A stretch of 64,000 bases of DNA, taken from contig JAKLGA010000002.1 of assembly GCA_022710975.1 (NCBI GenBank), positions 248,001-312,000 of the forward strand, in the 5' to 3' direction. The notes beneath the pieces are model-generated. The model saw nothing but the letters and a program-made list of their open reading frames with translations, was not told where the DNA came from and did no database searches. Numbering within the stretch: the first letter of the stretch is position 1; each line of letters opens with the position of its first letter. This stretch comes from Myxococcota bacterium (GTDB taxonomy: Bacteria; Myxococcota; B64-G9). Position numbers and translations under genes: made by a program. Shown here in pieces: positions 7,478-16,068 of this stretch.

Positions 7478-8791
7478 GGGCGCACGCCTGCGGCCCAGGC
7501 TCCACTTCAGCGCCGGGGGAGTGAGCATGGTGGTGACGATGACCATCACCACCACCGCCGAGAAGGTGGCCTCGTCGATCACCCGCTCGCCACCGACGGT
7601 CAGCGCCAGGCCGATGTTCGCGAAGATCAGGCCCACCTCGCCCCGGGGGATCATCCCCAGGCCCACCGTGAGCCGGTCCACGCCCCGGCCGAGCACGCCC
7701 AGCGAGCAGGCCTGCTTTCCCAGGATGGCGGCCGCGGTCAGGGCCCCGGCCAGGCCGAGGACGCCCGGCTGGGCGAAGGAGCGCAGGTCGGTGCGCATGC
7801 CCATGAGCACGAAGAAGACAGGCACCAGGAACGAGGAGATGGGGTGGATGAGCTCCTCCAGCCCGTGCTCGCCCCGGTCGACGTAGTCCCGGTAGTGGGC
7901 CTCCTCCAGGATGAGCCCGGCGGCGAAGGCCCCGACGATCGGGGCGAGGCCGATCACGCTGGCGAGCCAGGCGAGCAGGAAGCAGAAGACCAGCCCCAGG
8001 GCCAGCAGCACCCCCCGGGCGCGCAGCCGCGAGGCGAGCGAGAAGAGCTTCCTCGAGAACAGGACGCCGAGCACCAGCGCGCCGATCAGGAAGCCCCCGG
8101 CCTTGCCGAGGGTCAGCGCCACGTCGCCCGCCGAGAGGCTCCCGCCGCGGTCGGCGGCCGAGATGACACCCACGACCACCGCCAGGATGACGAGGCCCAG
8201 CACGTCGTCGATCACCGCCGCGCCCAGGATCACCCTGGCCTCGCTCGTCTGCGAGCGCCCCAGGTCCTTCAGCACCCGCGCGGTGATGCCCACGCTGGTC
8301 GCGGTCAGGGTCGCCCCGAGGAAGGCGTGGACGTACTCGCTGTGGCCGGGCAGCAACCAGATCCCCACGCCCCACCCCAGCGCGAAGGGCAGGGCCACGC
8401 CCAGGAGCGCGACGAGCAGCGCGGACCACCCGATCTTCAGCATCTGGCCGACCGTCGACTCCAGCCCCACCTCGAACAGGAGCAGGAGCACCCCCAGCCG
8501 CGCCAGCATGTCGATGGTCGGATCGGCCTCCAGGGGCTCCAGGCCGGTGAAGCCGGTCAGCCCGAGGTTCCCGAGCAGCACGCCGAGCAGCAGCTCGCCC
8601 AGCACCGCGGGCTGCCCGAGGCGGACCGCCAGCTCGCCGCCCAGCTTGGCCGCGACCAGGATGATGGCCAGCCACAGCACCACCTGGGCGATGGGATCGT
8701 GGTGACCGGCCCCCCCGGCCCCGAAGGCCGGCCAGGCCGCCAGGAACACGAGCGCGCCGGCGAGCCAGCGCATCTTCGGCGGGCCAGGCAT
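7475..8791 (-). CDS. CPA2-type Na+(K+)/H+ antiporter
   Basis: A 438-residue polytopic membrane protein with a signal-like first helix, then a typical CPA2 pattern: LGQPAVLGELLLGVLLGNLG (about 57-76), RLGVLLLLFEVGLES, TATSVGITARVLKDLG and GAAVIDDVLGLVILAV. The ID-D motif in the last segment corresponds to the two aspartates of NapA/NhaP-like exchangers, so this one looks catalytically complete. It differs clearly from the other antiporter (4395-5585), so it is not a recent duplicate. The ATG at 8791 is 2 bp after the stop of the KamA-like gene; an alternative ATG at 8773 is possible. The cation is not determinable. Confidence 0.82.
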   Translation of the reverse strand: MPGPPKMRWLAGALVFLAAWPAFGAGGAGHHDPIAQVVLWLAIILVAAKLGGELAVRLGQPAVLGELLLGVLLGNLGLTGFTGLEPLEADPTIDMLARLGVLLLLFEVGLESTVGQMLKIGWSALLVALLGVALPFALGWGVGIWLLPGHSEYVHAFLGATLTATSVGITARVLKDLGRSQTSEARVILGAAVIDDVLGLVILAVVVGVISAADRGGSLSAGDVALTLGKAGGFLIGALVLGVLFSRKLFSLASRLRARGVLLALGLVFCFLLAWLASVIGLAPIVGAFAAGLILEEAHYRDYVDRGEHGLEELIHPISSFLVPVFFVLMGMRTDLRSFAQPGVLGLAGALTAAAILGKQACSLGVLGRGVDRLTVGLGMIPRGEVGLIFANIGLALTVGGERVIDEATFSAVVVMVIVTTMLTPPALKWSLGRRRAP

Positions 8792-8793
8792 CC

Positions 8794-10593
8794 CTAGAAG
8801 TAGTACCAGATGCCGCGGTACTCCGCGAGGTCTTCCCCGATCGCCTCCAGCCGGCGGAGGTAGCTCAGGATGGGCACGTCGCGCGCGACGTAGGTGCGCT
8901 GGGGGGCGATCTTCTTCTCCCAGGGGTGGAACTCGTAGAGCCTGGAGCCGTCGGGCGCGATGGAGATCAGATCCCGGTGTTGCCAGGCGTTCAGCGGGTT
9001 CTTGCCGAGGCCGGGCACGTTGAACACGGGCTCGTCGGTGCGCGTGAGGCCAGGCATCAGGCGCGCCTCCTCCTTCTGCTCCTGGACCAGGCGGGCGATG
9101 GGCACGCGGTAGGAGGCCGTCTCCTCCTTCCCCTTGGCGTTGAAGGTGTAGTACGGGTCGAGGCCGCACCGCCGGAGCAGCCGGCGCAGGGCCGCGGCCT
9201 CGAAGCGCCGCGACACGTGGAAGGTGAACACGAGCTGGTTGTACACGGAGATGCCCCGCCGCCGCAGCCGGTCCACCGCGGCCACCAGCTCGGGGGTGAT
9301 CTCGTACGGGTGCTCCACGTGGGTCACCAGGCAGAGCTCGCGGCGACCGGGCTGCCGGTAGGAGCCGAGCAACCGGGCCAGGGCCGGGGTGAAGCGCATG
9401 GGCAGCGTGACCGGTGTGCGCGAGCCGATGCGGATGCGCTCCACGTGGGGGATGGCGGCCAGCCGATCCAGCAAGGCCTCCAGCCGCGAGTCCGACAGCA
9501 CCAGCGGATCTCCGCCGGTGACGAGCACGTCGTGGATGGCGGGGTGGTCTCCGAGCCAGGCGATGGCCGCGGAGAGCACGTCGGGCCGCGCCATGGCGCC
9601 GCGGGCCATGGGCGCCTCGATCTCCCAGTTCCGCTGGCAGTAGACGCAGATCTGGGGACAGGTGTTGTAGGGCTTCAGGATGGCGACGCCCGCGTAGCGC
9701 CGCGTGACCAGGTCCGCGGGAGAGGTGTCCGCCTCCTGCATGAAGTCGTGAGCCACGCGCGCCTCGGCGGAGCACAGCACGTCGAGGTAGTCCGCCGGGG
9801 GGATCACCTGGGCCCGCAGCGCGCGATCCCGGCCTCCGTCGAGCGCGGCGTCGAGCAGGGAGGCGTAGTAGGGGGTGACGCCGAAGGGCACCTTGCCCGC
9901 CTCCGCCCGGTCGATGGCCGCGCGCTCGTCCGCCGACAGCGGGGCGACCCGGGCCAGCTCCGCGGAGGTCCGCGCCACGTGGCGCACCTGCCAGCGCCAG
10001 TCGGACCACTGCCTGGGCGTGGCCCCCAGGGCCCGCTGGACGTCCCGGGCGCGGCTGGCCCTGCGCTCCAGCGCGGCCGGCGCGAGCCCGTGCTCGTACC
10101 GTCCGATGCGGGCGTCGAGCTCGCGCCCGAGCCGGTCGAGCTCGAGCGAGCGGTGCCGGGCCGCGTCACGCCCGGCCAGCCCGGGCGGCATCTCCAGGGA
10201 GTCCGCGGAGTGCAACCTCTCGCGGCCCTCGATCCCTCGCACGAGGTGGCACACCTCGGCCCAGAAGCCCGGCGCCAGATCGTCCCGCGCTGCGCCGCGG
10301 GCCGTGTCGACGAGCGCCTGCAGCACGCTGAGGCCGGCAAGCCGCTCGCTGCGCGGGTGCAGCAGGCCGCGCCAGGCCCGGGCGCAGTCCCGGACCACGA
10401 TCAGGTCCAGGTCGTGGAGCGACTGGTCCCCGGAGTAGGTCTCGAAGTGGAGCCGGTTCACGCGCTCCAGCGTGGCCTGGCGGACGGCCTCGAGCGGCGC
10501 CTCGCGGGCGAGGTCCGGGAGCCAGGCGACGGCCTCCTGGAGGAAGCGCTCCCGCGTCCAGGGTCCATTCGCGGCCGAGATCTGATCGTTCAT
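8794..10593 (-). CDS. KamA family radical SAM protein (lysine 2,3-aminomutase-like) with long N-terminal extension
   Basis: A 599-residue protein, about 180 residues longer than classical lysine 2,3-aminomutase. The radical SAM motif is CPQICVYC (about 319-326). LVTGGDPLVLSD and the arginine-rich IRIGSRTPVTLPMRF match KamA strands binding SAM and PLP. Near the C-terminus, VPGLGKNPLNAW has a lysine in the place of the KamA PLP lysine (GGGK-P in LAM). The first 280 residues are helical and not recognised. ATG 10593 has GGAGG at ideal spacing; the longer TTG start was rejected. Aminomutases of this group make beta-amino acids, some used as compatible solutes, which would fit the adjacent antiporter, but the substrate is unknown. 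Confidence 0.78.
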   Translation of the reverse strand: MNDQISAANGPWTRERFLQEAVAWLPDLAREAPLEAVRQATLERVNRLHFETYSGDQSLHDLDLIVVRDCARAWRGLLHPRSERLAGLSVLQALVDTARGAARDDLAPGFWAEVCHLVRGIEGRERLHSADSLEMPPGLAGRDAARHRSLELDRLGRELDARIGRYEHGLAPAALERRASRARDVQRALGATPRQWSDWRWQVRHVARTSAELARVAPLSADERAAIDRAEAGKVPFGVTPYYASLLDAALDGGRDRALRAQVIPPADYLDVLCSAEARVAHDFMQEADTSPADLVTRRYAGVAILKPYNTCPQICVYCQRNWEIEAPMARGAMARPDVLSAAIAWLGDHPAIHDVLVTGGDPLVLSDSRLEALLDRLAAIPHVERIRIGSRTPVTLPMRFTPALARLLGSYRQPGRRELCLVTHVEHPYEITPELVAAVDRLRRRGISVYNQLVFTFHVSRRFEAAALRRLLRRCGLDPYYTFNAKGKEETASYRVPIARLVQEQKEEARLMPGLTRTDEPVFNVPGLGKNPLNAWQHRDLISIAPDGSRLYEFHPWEKKIAPQRTYVARDVPILSYLRRLEAIGEDLAEYRGIWYYF

Positions 10594-10664
10594 GGGCGCC
10601 TCCAGCTCCGAGTCCAATGCCTATTCTGCCCCACCCTCAGCGGTCCCCCGGTGACCCTCGGGGC

Positions 10665-11570
10665 TCAACGCAGGGGCGCGGCGGCGCTCATCTTCCAGGG
10701 CCGCCGGAGCGCGGTCCGCTCGAAGGTCACGGCCGGGTAGCCCAGGACGAGCACCGCGTGGACCCTGTGCCCGGCGGCGAGGCCCAGCCTGCGGCGGAGC
10801 CGGCGGTCCTTGTTCAGGGCCGCCGAGGCGTACCCGATGTAGCACGTGCCCAGCCCGAGGGCGTGGGCCAGGAGCGCCATGTTGTAGGTGGCGTACTGCG
10901 CGTCCTCCAGGGGCAGGCTCCCGCCCGTGGGGCCGTGGCAGATGACGACGCAAGGCGCGCCGTGGAACAGGACGTCCCTGCCCTGCTCCGCCTCCTCCAG
11001 GTGGCGCTTCACCTTCTCGAAACGTGTGTCGTAGTAGTCCACCAGGGACCGTCCCAGGAAGGGCACGGAGCCGTAGCGCACCAGCGGGTTGGCCGCCAGC
11101 CGGTTCAGGCGGGCGAAGAACCTGCCGATCTCGCGGGCGAGCTTCCACACCTGCTCCCGGCCGTTGACGAGGGTGAACTCCCAGTCCTGGCAGTTGCTGG
11201 CCGAGGGGGCCGAGACGGCCGCCGCGACGAGATCTGCCACGACGCCGTCCGGCACCGGGCGGTCCTGGTAGCGCCGGACGCTCCGCCGGGACCGCAGGAG
11301 GCTGACGAGCGCGGCGGGATCGAACGACCCGGGCACGGTGTAGCGATCCGGACACGCGAAGGTGGTGAAGGCCGGGGCGGCCAGGACCGCGGGGTCGAAC
11401 CGCACCGCGTCCGCGGGGCACACGCAGCGGCAATGGCCGCAGGTCATGCACTCCTCGCCCGTGTAGGCAACGGCCTCCCTGTCCAGGCGAAGCACCTCCT
11501 TGGGGCAGACCGAGACGCAGCGTCCGCACAGAGTGCACTTGCTCTCATCGATGACGGGCAGGCTTCCCAT
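10665..11570 (-). CDS. Nitroreductase family protein with N-terminal 2[4Fe-4S] ferredoxin domain
   Basis: A 301-residue cytosolic redox protein. Residues 10-55 hold two clusters, CTLCGRCVSVCP and CMTCGHCRCVCP, both CxxCxxCxxxCP. The rest is an FMN nitroreductase fold: RRSVRRYQDRPVPDG, then SAPSASNCQDWEF (FMN binding), and a C-terminal GLGTCYIGYAS with the family's typical glycine-rich turn and ALVLGYP-like end (AVLVLGYPAV). Such fusions pass electrons from a ferredoxin-like chain to FMN; natural substrate unknown. Start ATG 11570 is preceded by GGAGG. It is divergent from the DUF1684 lipoprotein gene with 114 bp between them, in which no clear promoter was seen. Confidence 0.88.
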   Translation of the reverse strand: MGSLPVIDESKCTLCGRCVSVCPKEVLRLDREAVAYTGEECMTCGHCRCVCPADAVRFDPAVLAAPAFTTFACPDRYTVPGSFDPAALVSLLRSRRSVRRYQDRPVPDGVVADLVAAAVSAPSASNCQDWEFTLVNGREQVWKLAREIGRFFARLNRLAANPLVRYGSVPFLGRSLVDYYDTRFEKVKRHLEEAEQGRDVLFHGAPCVVICHGPTGGSLPLEDAQYATYNMALLAHALGLGTCYIGYASAALNKDRRLRRRLGLAAGHRVHAVLVLGYPAVTFERTALRRPWKMSAAAPLR

Positions 11571-11684
11571 GGCTTCCTCCCACGTTCTAGGAACCAACCA
11601 TCAGCGCGGATCAGGAACAAGAAGAAAAGGAGATCTCCCCTGCACGCGGTTGCTCCCGGGCGCGGCCTGGGACAAGCTGGCGGC

Positions 11685-12626
11685 ATGCGGAAGCTCACGC
11701 TCCTCGTCCCTCCGGTCCTCTTCTCCCTGGCCGCGGGCTGCGCGGCTGGCCAGGCCGCCTGGCCGGAGCATCCGGTGGCGCCCGACGCGGCCTACCTGAG
11801 CGCGCTCCAGGCCCGGCGCGCCCAGCGTCTGGCCGAGCTCACCTCCGAGGAGGGCTGGCTCGCGCTCCACGGGCTCTTCTGGCTCGAGGGGACGGCGGCC
11901 GGTGCGCCGATCCCGGTCGGCGCGGCCGAGGACTGCCCGGTGCGCCTGCCGGCCCGGGCGCCCGCCCGGGTGGGCGAGCTCCTCGTCCAGGACGGCGCGG
12001 CGCGGCTCCGGCTGGCACCCGGCCTGGCGGCCACCCTGAACGGCGCGGCCGCCGGCGGAGAGCTCGCGCTCCGCGCCGACGCCGACGAGGGCGGCCCGGA
12101 CCGGCTGCGCCTCGACGGGCTGTGCCTGATCGTCATCCGCCGGGGCACGCGCCTGGCGGCCCGGGTGTGGGACGCGCAGGCCGAGGCCCGGAGGCTCTTC
12201 GCCGGGATCGAGCACTTCCCCGTCGACCTGCGCTACCGCGTGGAGGGCCGCCTGGAGCCCTACCCGAGCCCGCGCCGGCTCCGCATGCCCACGGCCCGCG
12301 GGCCCGAACAGGAGGCCGAGGCGCCCGGCGTGGTGCGCTTCGAGCTCGGCGGACAGGCGCTCTCGCTGGTGCCGCTGACCGCGCCCGGGAGCCGGGAGCT
12401 GTTCTTCGTGTTCGGCGACGAGACCAACGGCAGGGAGAGCTACGGCGGGGGGCGCTTCCTGGACGCCACCCTCGCGCCGGACGGGCGGGTGCTGCTCGAC
12501 TTCAACCGGGCGGAGAGCCCGCCCTGCGCCTTCACCCCCTACGCCACCTGCCCCATCCCGCGGCCGGAGAACCGCCTGCCGGTGCGGATCGAGGCCGGAG
12601 AGCTGCGCGCCCACGGACGCCCCTGA
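11685..12626 (+). CDS. DUF1684 domain lipoprotein
   Basis: A 313-residue protein beginning with a lipoprotein signal (residues 1-20, lipobox LAAG-C). The mature part matches DUF1684: LTSEEGWLALHGLFWLEG, the central GDETNGRESYGGGRFLDA (about 244-261), and a terminal DFNRAESPPCAFTPYATCP followed by PENRLPV. These residues are strongly conserved in that family, whose function is unknown. It would sit in the periplasm anchored by lipid. The ATG follows a weak ribosome site. The next gene, a radical SAM protein, follows after 37 bp on the same strand. Confidence 0.82.
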   Translation: MRKLTLLVPPVLFSLAAGCAAGQAAWPEHPVAPDAAYLSALQARRAQRLAELTSEEGWLALHGLFWLEGTAAGAPIPVGAAEDCPVRLPARAPARVGELLVQDGAARLRLAPGLAATLNGAAAGGELALRADADEGGPDRLRLDGLCLIVIRRGTRLAARVWDAQAEARRLFAGIEHFPVDLRYRVEGRLEPYPSPRRLRMPTARGPEQEAEAPGVVRFELGGQALSLVPLTAPGSRELFFVFGDETNGRESYGGGRFLDATLAPDGRVLLDFNRAESPPCAFTPYATCPIPRPENRLPVRIEAGELRAHGRP

Positions 12627-12663
12627 GTTGCCGCCCTGGCCGGTCGGTGCTAGGTGTCGAGCC

Positions 12664-13950
12664 ATGCCCCGACCGGACCCACCCCACGGCGAGACCCGGC
12701 GGCTGCGCGCCTGGGTGCGACGCCTGACCGCCCGGCTGGCCGGCGGGGGCGCCCACCCGGCGCGGGTGGAGGCCCACCTCGGGCGGGGGCTGCAGCTCGA
12801 GCTCTGGGGCCCGGATGCCGGGGAGGCGACCGCGCGCCTGGGCGTGTGCCTCTTCCCGGCCTCCGCGGACCAGGCGGCCTACCTGCGCACGGCCGTGACC
12901 GCGCTGCGCTTCCTGGGCGAGGACCAGCCCGCGGGCCCAGCGCAAGGCTGGCTCGAGGGCATCGCCGCGGCCCTGCCCGCCGTCGAGTCCCGGCCCGGCT
13001 GGCGGGAATACCTCGACCTGGCCTGGCGCCGCCCGCCCGGAACGCAGGCCGCTGGCCCCGAGCACGGCCAGCGCATGACCTCGGGGCACGAGCTGCAGTT
13101 GCGGGTGATCACGCGCTGCAACGCCCGCTGCGCGTTCTGCCAGTCGCTGGGCCAGCCACCCGACCTGGTGACCGAGGCGGCGGCCATCCGCGCACGGATC
13201 GCGGCGTCGGCCGCGCGCGGCGCGCGCCGGGTGGTCTTCACCGGCGGCGAGCCCACGCTGCGGCGCGATCTGGGCTCGCTGGTCCGCTTCGCCCGGGAGC
13301 AGGGCGCCAGCGTGAACCTCCAGACCAACGGCCTGCTGCTGGCGCGGCCTGGCCGCGCCCAGGCGCTGGCAGACGCGGGCCTGGAGTCGATCTTCCTCGC
13401 CCTGCACAGCGCCACGCCAGCGGTCCACGACGCCATGCTGTGCGTGCGCGGCGCCCACGCGCGCGCGCTGGCGGCGGCCCGGGCCTGCCAGGCGGCCGGG
13501 ATCCAGGTGGGCGTGAACTGCGTGCTCACCACCCGCAACCAGGGCGGCCTGGCGCGGCTGGTCGAGCTCCTGACCGAGCGCCTGGCCCCGCGCGGGCTGC
13601 ACCTGTGCCTGAGCTTCGTGGCCCCGGAGGGCGGCGCGCTCGAGCACCTCGAGCTCATGCCACGCCTGCGGGAGGCCGCCGACGAGATGGCCGGGGCGCT
13701 CGACCTGGGCGCCGCGCGCGGCCTGACCGTGCGCATCCCGGGGCTGTGCGGCATCCCGCTGTGCCTGCTGCCGGGTCGCGAGGAGGCCTTCGACGAGTAC
13801 CGCGACTCACGGCCGCCGCGCCTGGTGACCCGCACCCAGCCCGCGGCCTGCGCGGCCTGCGGTCTGCGCGACCGCTGCAGCGGCTTCTGGCGGGCCTACC
13901 TGGAGCGCTTCGGGGCGGCCGAGCTCGTCCCGCGCCTGGCGCCGACCTGA
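12664..13950 (+). CDS. Radical SAM protein with C-terminal Cys cluster
   Basis: A 428-residue protein. The SAM cluster motif CNARCAFC (about 153-160) is preceded by LQLRVITR, and FTGGEPTLRRDLGSL gives the GGEP motif. LQTNGLLL and the LHSATPAVHDAM segment continue the TIM barrel. Near the end CAACGLRDRCSGFW resembles the auxiliary cluster pattern of SPASM/twitch enzymes. About 140 N-terminal residues are not recognised. The cluster architecture suggests peptide or small-molecule modification, but no precursor peptide is evident nearby. It converges with the small PAS protein gene (7 bp apart). Confidence 0.8.
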   Translation: MPRPDPPHGETRRLRAWVRRLTARLAGGGAHPARVEAHLGRGLQLELWGPDAGEATARLGVCLFPASADQAAYLRTAVTALRFLGEDQPAGPAQGWLEGIAAALPAVESRPGWREYLDLAWRRPPGTQAAGPEHGQRMTSGHELQLRVITRCNARCAFCQSLGQPPDLVTEAAAIRARIAASAARGARRVVFTGGEPTLRRDLGSLVRFAREQGASVNLQTNGLLLARPGRAQALADAGLESIFLALHSATPAVHDAMLCVRGAHARALAAARACQAAGIQVGVNCVLTTRNQGGLARLVELLTERLAPRGLHLCLSFVAPEGGALEHLELMPRLREAADEMAGALDLGAARGLTVRIPGLCGIPLCLLPGREEAFDEYRDSRPPRLVTRTQPAACAACGLRDRCSGFWRAYLERFGAAELVPRLAPT

Positions 13951-13957
13951 GGCGGAG

Positions 13958-14320
13958 CTACCCGCCCTGCTTCGGCCGGTCGCGGTCGAAGTGCGGCAGC
14001 TCGGCGGGCAGGGGCACGCTGAGCTCCACCATGCCGGCGAACACGCCGTCGCGGAACCAGGGCAGCTGGTGGATGATCTTGCGCCGCCCGCCCTTCTGGA
14101 TGGTGTAGTGGTTGGGCCGCTGGCTGGCGAACAGCGCCCGCAGCCTGGCGCGGGCCGGCTCCGGGTGGCAGTCGAACAGGCTCCGCCCCAGCAGCTCCGC
14201 GCCGCCCTCGGCGGCGAAGGTCTCCTGGGCCCTGCGGTTCATCTCCACGATGCGGCCCTCGGCGTCCGTCACGGTGACGGCCGCGGGCAGCTCCAGCAAC
14301 CAGTCTCCACGCGCGTGCAA
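13958..14320 (-). CDS. Small PAS domain protein
   Basis: A 120-residue single-domain protein. LPAAVTVTDAEGRIVEMNRR and LLGRSLFDCHPEPARARL are a PAS fold, and YTIQKGGRRKIIHQLPWF plus GMVELSVPLPAELPHF resembles the stand-alone PAS proteins related to DUF438 C-terminal domains. The start is a TTG at 14320 with GGAGG six bases upstream; no ATG in frame fits. It begins 20 bp after the stop of the Cys-rich lipoprotein gene. No output domain is present, so it may sense a ligand or redox state and act through a partner. Confidence 0.72.
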   Translation of the reverse strand: MHARGDWLLELPAAVTVTDAEGRIVEMNRRAQETFAAEGGAELLGRSLFDCHPEPARARLRALFASQRPNHYTIQKGGRRKIIHQLPWFRDGVFAGMVELSVPLPAELPHFDRDRPKQGG

Positions 14321-14340
14321 GGTGGTCCCTCCGGGGCTGC

Positions 14341-15903
14341 TCAGGGCAGGTAGTGGCCGCCCAGCAGGCGGCGGACCAGCGGGTTGCGCGACAGGTGGCA
14401 CAGGCGCTGCCAGGCCTCCCAGGTGATCTGGGTCTGGTTCGGGTAGCGCTCGAGCGGGATCAGGCAGGCCACCGGCGCGGCCTGGGGGCAGGTGTTCCCC
14501 GGCGGCTGGAGGCCGCACGCAGCCTCGGGCTCGAACAGCCGCACCAGCGCGTCCGGATCGTCGAGCGAGTCGGTCAGGCAGGCGTAGTAGAGCTCGTAGG
14601 CGGCCGGGTTCTCGGGGCGCAGATCCTGGACGAGCTTGTCGAGATCGCAGCCCTCCACGCAGCCGCGGCTCTCGCGGTCGCACCGGCCCACTCCGCACTG
14701 GCAGTCGTGCAGGCAGCCGTAGCAGCCGCCCAGGAACGGGCTGCAGGGCGCGCAGTCGACGAACCGGCAGAAGTCGTAGACGCAGGCCTGGGTGACGGGG
14801 TGGCAGACCTCGTCCTGGCCGCAGTCCGCGTCGGTCGCGCAGCCCCAGGCGGGCTGGGCCACGCACTGCCCGAGGAAGGGATCGCACACGTAGCCCGGCG
14901 CGCAGTCCATCACCACGCACGGGTTGCGCACGCAGCCGTGGGAGTACGGGTCGCACACCTCGTCCCGGGCGCAGTCCACGTCGCCCTCGCAGCGGCAGGC
15001 CGAGCGCAGCGCGTAGGACACCTCGGCCGACTGGATCCAGCCCATGGGCACGTCGTCGCAGTTCATCTCCAGGAACTGCCAGAGCTGGCCCACCCACTGG
15101 TGTCGCAGCGCGCCGCCCTGCTCCAGGACCCGCGCCAGGCCCTGCTCGCGGCCGTCCGCCAGGATGGGATAGACCCGCCGGCCGCAGCCCATCGGGTCCA
15201 TCACCGGCGGGCAGCGGCCCTGGGGGTCGGACACCTCGGAGGCCCGGTCCTCCTGCCGGTAGACCACGAGCCCGCTCGGGGCCGCCAGCTCGATGGTTTG
15301 GTCGCTCCACCACGGGGTGCGGGCGGAGGCCGAGCCCTGCAGCCAATCGCCCAGGGCGAGCGGGAGGTCCTGGCCCTGCGGCAGGCCGGCCTGCAGGGCG
15401 ACCGGCTCGCGGGATCCGTCCCAGAGGATCCACACGTCGTGGTACTGCTCCTCGGGGCGGTAGCGCTCGAAGACCACCCGGGCGGAGCCGGCCTCGTCGC
15501 GTTCGCACGCCCAGATCCCGCCGCACAGGTTGAGGGCGAGGCGCTGGGGGAACGGGGGCAAGCACTCGCCGTCGTCCCCGTCGGGTCCACCGTCCGGGCC
15601 CGCGTCCAGCCCGTCGTCCGGCCCGCCATCCGGTCCGCCGTCCGGTCCGCCGTCTGGCCCGCCGTCCGGTCCGCCGTCCGGCGGGGGATCCTCGTGGACC
15701 TCGCAGTCACCCCCGTCGCAGGGGAGGAAGGGCTCCTCGCCAGGCTCTTCGTACCCGGGCTCCTCGTCGGTGGGCTCCTCGCCGCTGACCACCCCTGTGT
15801 CCGGCAGGCCGCCGTAGTCCTGGCAGCCGAGCGGTGACACGGCCACCAGCAGCCCCAGCAGGGCCAGGCCCACGAGCAGCGCGACGCGCGGAGAGCTTCG
15901 CAT
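14341..15903 (-). CDS. Cysteine-rich lipoprotein with Gly-Pro-Asp linker
   Basis: A 520-residue predicted lipoprotein: signal residues 1-27 with lipobox PLGC, an acidic Glu/Pro stretch, then a low-complexity PDGG repeat (about residues 75-108). The body has an unrecognised domain (about 115-360) resembling secreted Myxococcota hypothetical proteins, then repeated short modules of the type C-x-x-D-x-D-C-x-x-D-E-V-C-x-P (about 360-470), probably disulfide or metal stabilised outside the cytoplasm. Function unknown. Its start has a GGGGAGGGGAGG ribosome site. It is divergent from the ARPP-1 gene. Confidence 0.75.
   Translation of the reverse strand: MRSSPRVALLVGLALLGLLVAVSPLGCQDYGGLPDTGVVSGEEPTDEEPGYEEPGEEPFLPCDGGDCEVHEDPPPDGGPDGGPDGGPDGGPDGGPDDGLDAGPDGGPDGDDGECLPPFPQRLALNLCGGIWACERDEAGSARVVFERYRPEEQYHDVWILWDGSREPVALQAGLPQGQDLPLALGDWLQGSASARTPWWSDQTIELAAPSGLVVYRQEDRASEVSDPQGRCPPVMDPMGCGRRVYPILADGREQGLARVLEQGGALRHQWVGQLWQFLEMNCDDVPMGWIQSAEVSYALRSACRCEGDVDCARDEVCDPYSHGCVRNPCVVMDCAPGYVCDPFLGQCVAQPAWGCATDADCGQDEVCHPVTQACVYDFCRFVDCAPCSPFLGGCYGCLHDCQCGVGRCDRESRGCVEGCDLDKLVQDLRPENPAAYELYYACLTDSLDDPDALVRLFEPEAACGLQPPGNTCPQAAPVACLIPLERYPNQTQITWEAWQRLCHLSRNPLVRRLLGGHYLP
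15590..15682. repeat. 12-bp tandem repeat encoding PDGG linker
   Basis: Near-identical units of about 12 bp (CGGTCCGCCGTC type) run in tandem inside the Cys-rich lipoprotein gene. Units are multiples of three, so slippage would change linker length without shifting the frame. Confidence 0.8.
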
Positions 15904-15936
15904 GGCTTTCGCCTCCCCTCCCCCGAGTCTTCGGCT

Positions 15937-15962
15937 GGCAGGGACGCCAAGTCAACCCTGCC
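15937..15962. promoter_or_regulatory. Inverted repeat upstream of Cys-rich lipoprotein gene
   Basis: GGCAGGG (15937-15943) and CCCTGCC (15956-15962) form perfect 7-bp arms with a 12-bp loop, 33 bp before the minus-strand lipoprotein start. Could be an operator or leader hairpin. Confidence 0.25.
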
Positions 15963-16037
15963 CCGGCCGCATACAAACTCTTGACCAAGGAATGCCACCC
16001 GCGAGACCAGCCCTGCCACCGGGCCGGCTAACTTCTC

Positions 16038-16060
16038 TCCTTGAAGAAGCCCTTCAAGGA
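16038..16060 (+). promoter_or_regulatory. Hairpin overlapping the Shine-Dalgarno of the ARPP-1 gene
   Basis: TCCTTGAAG (16038-16046) and CTTCAAGGA (16052-16060) are perfect 9-bp arms with a 5-nt loop. The right arm contains the AGGA of the AGGAGG ribosome site (16057-16062), 6 bp before the ATG at 16069. In RNA the stem would mask the ribosome site, so translation may depend on opening it. Confidence 0.5.
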
Positions 16061-16068
16061 GGTCGATC

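Noticed and set aside
15590-15682. CRISPR-like repeats
   Set aside because: Units are contiguous, about 12 bp, with no spacers, and encode a PDGG linker in a real gene.
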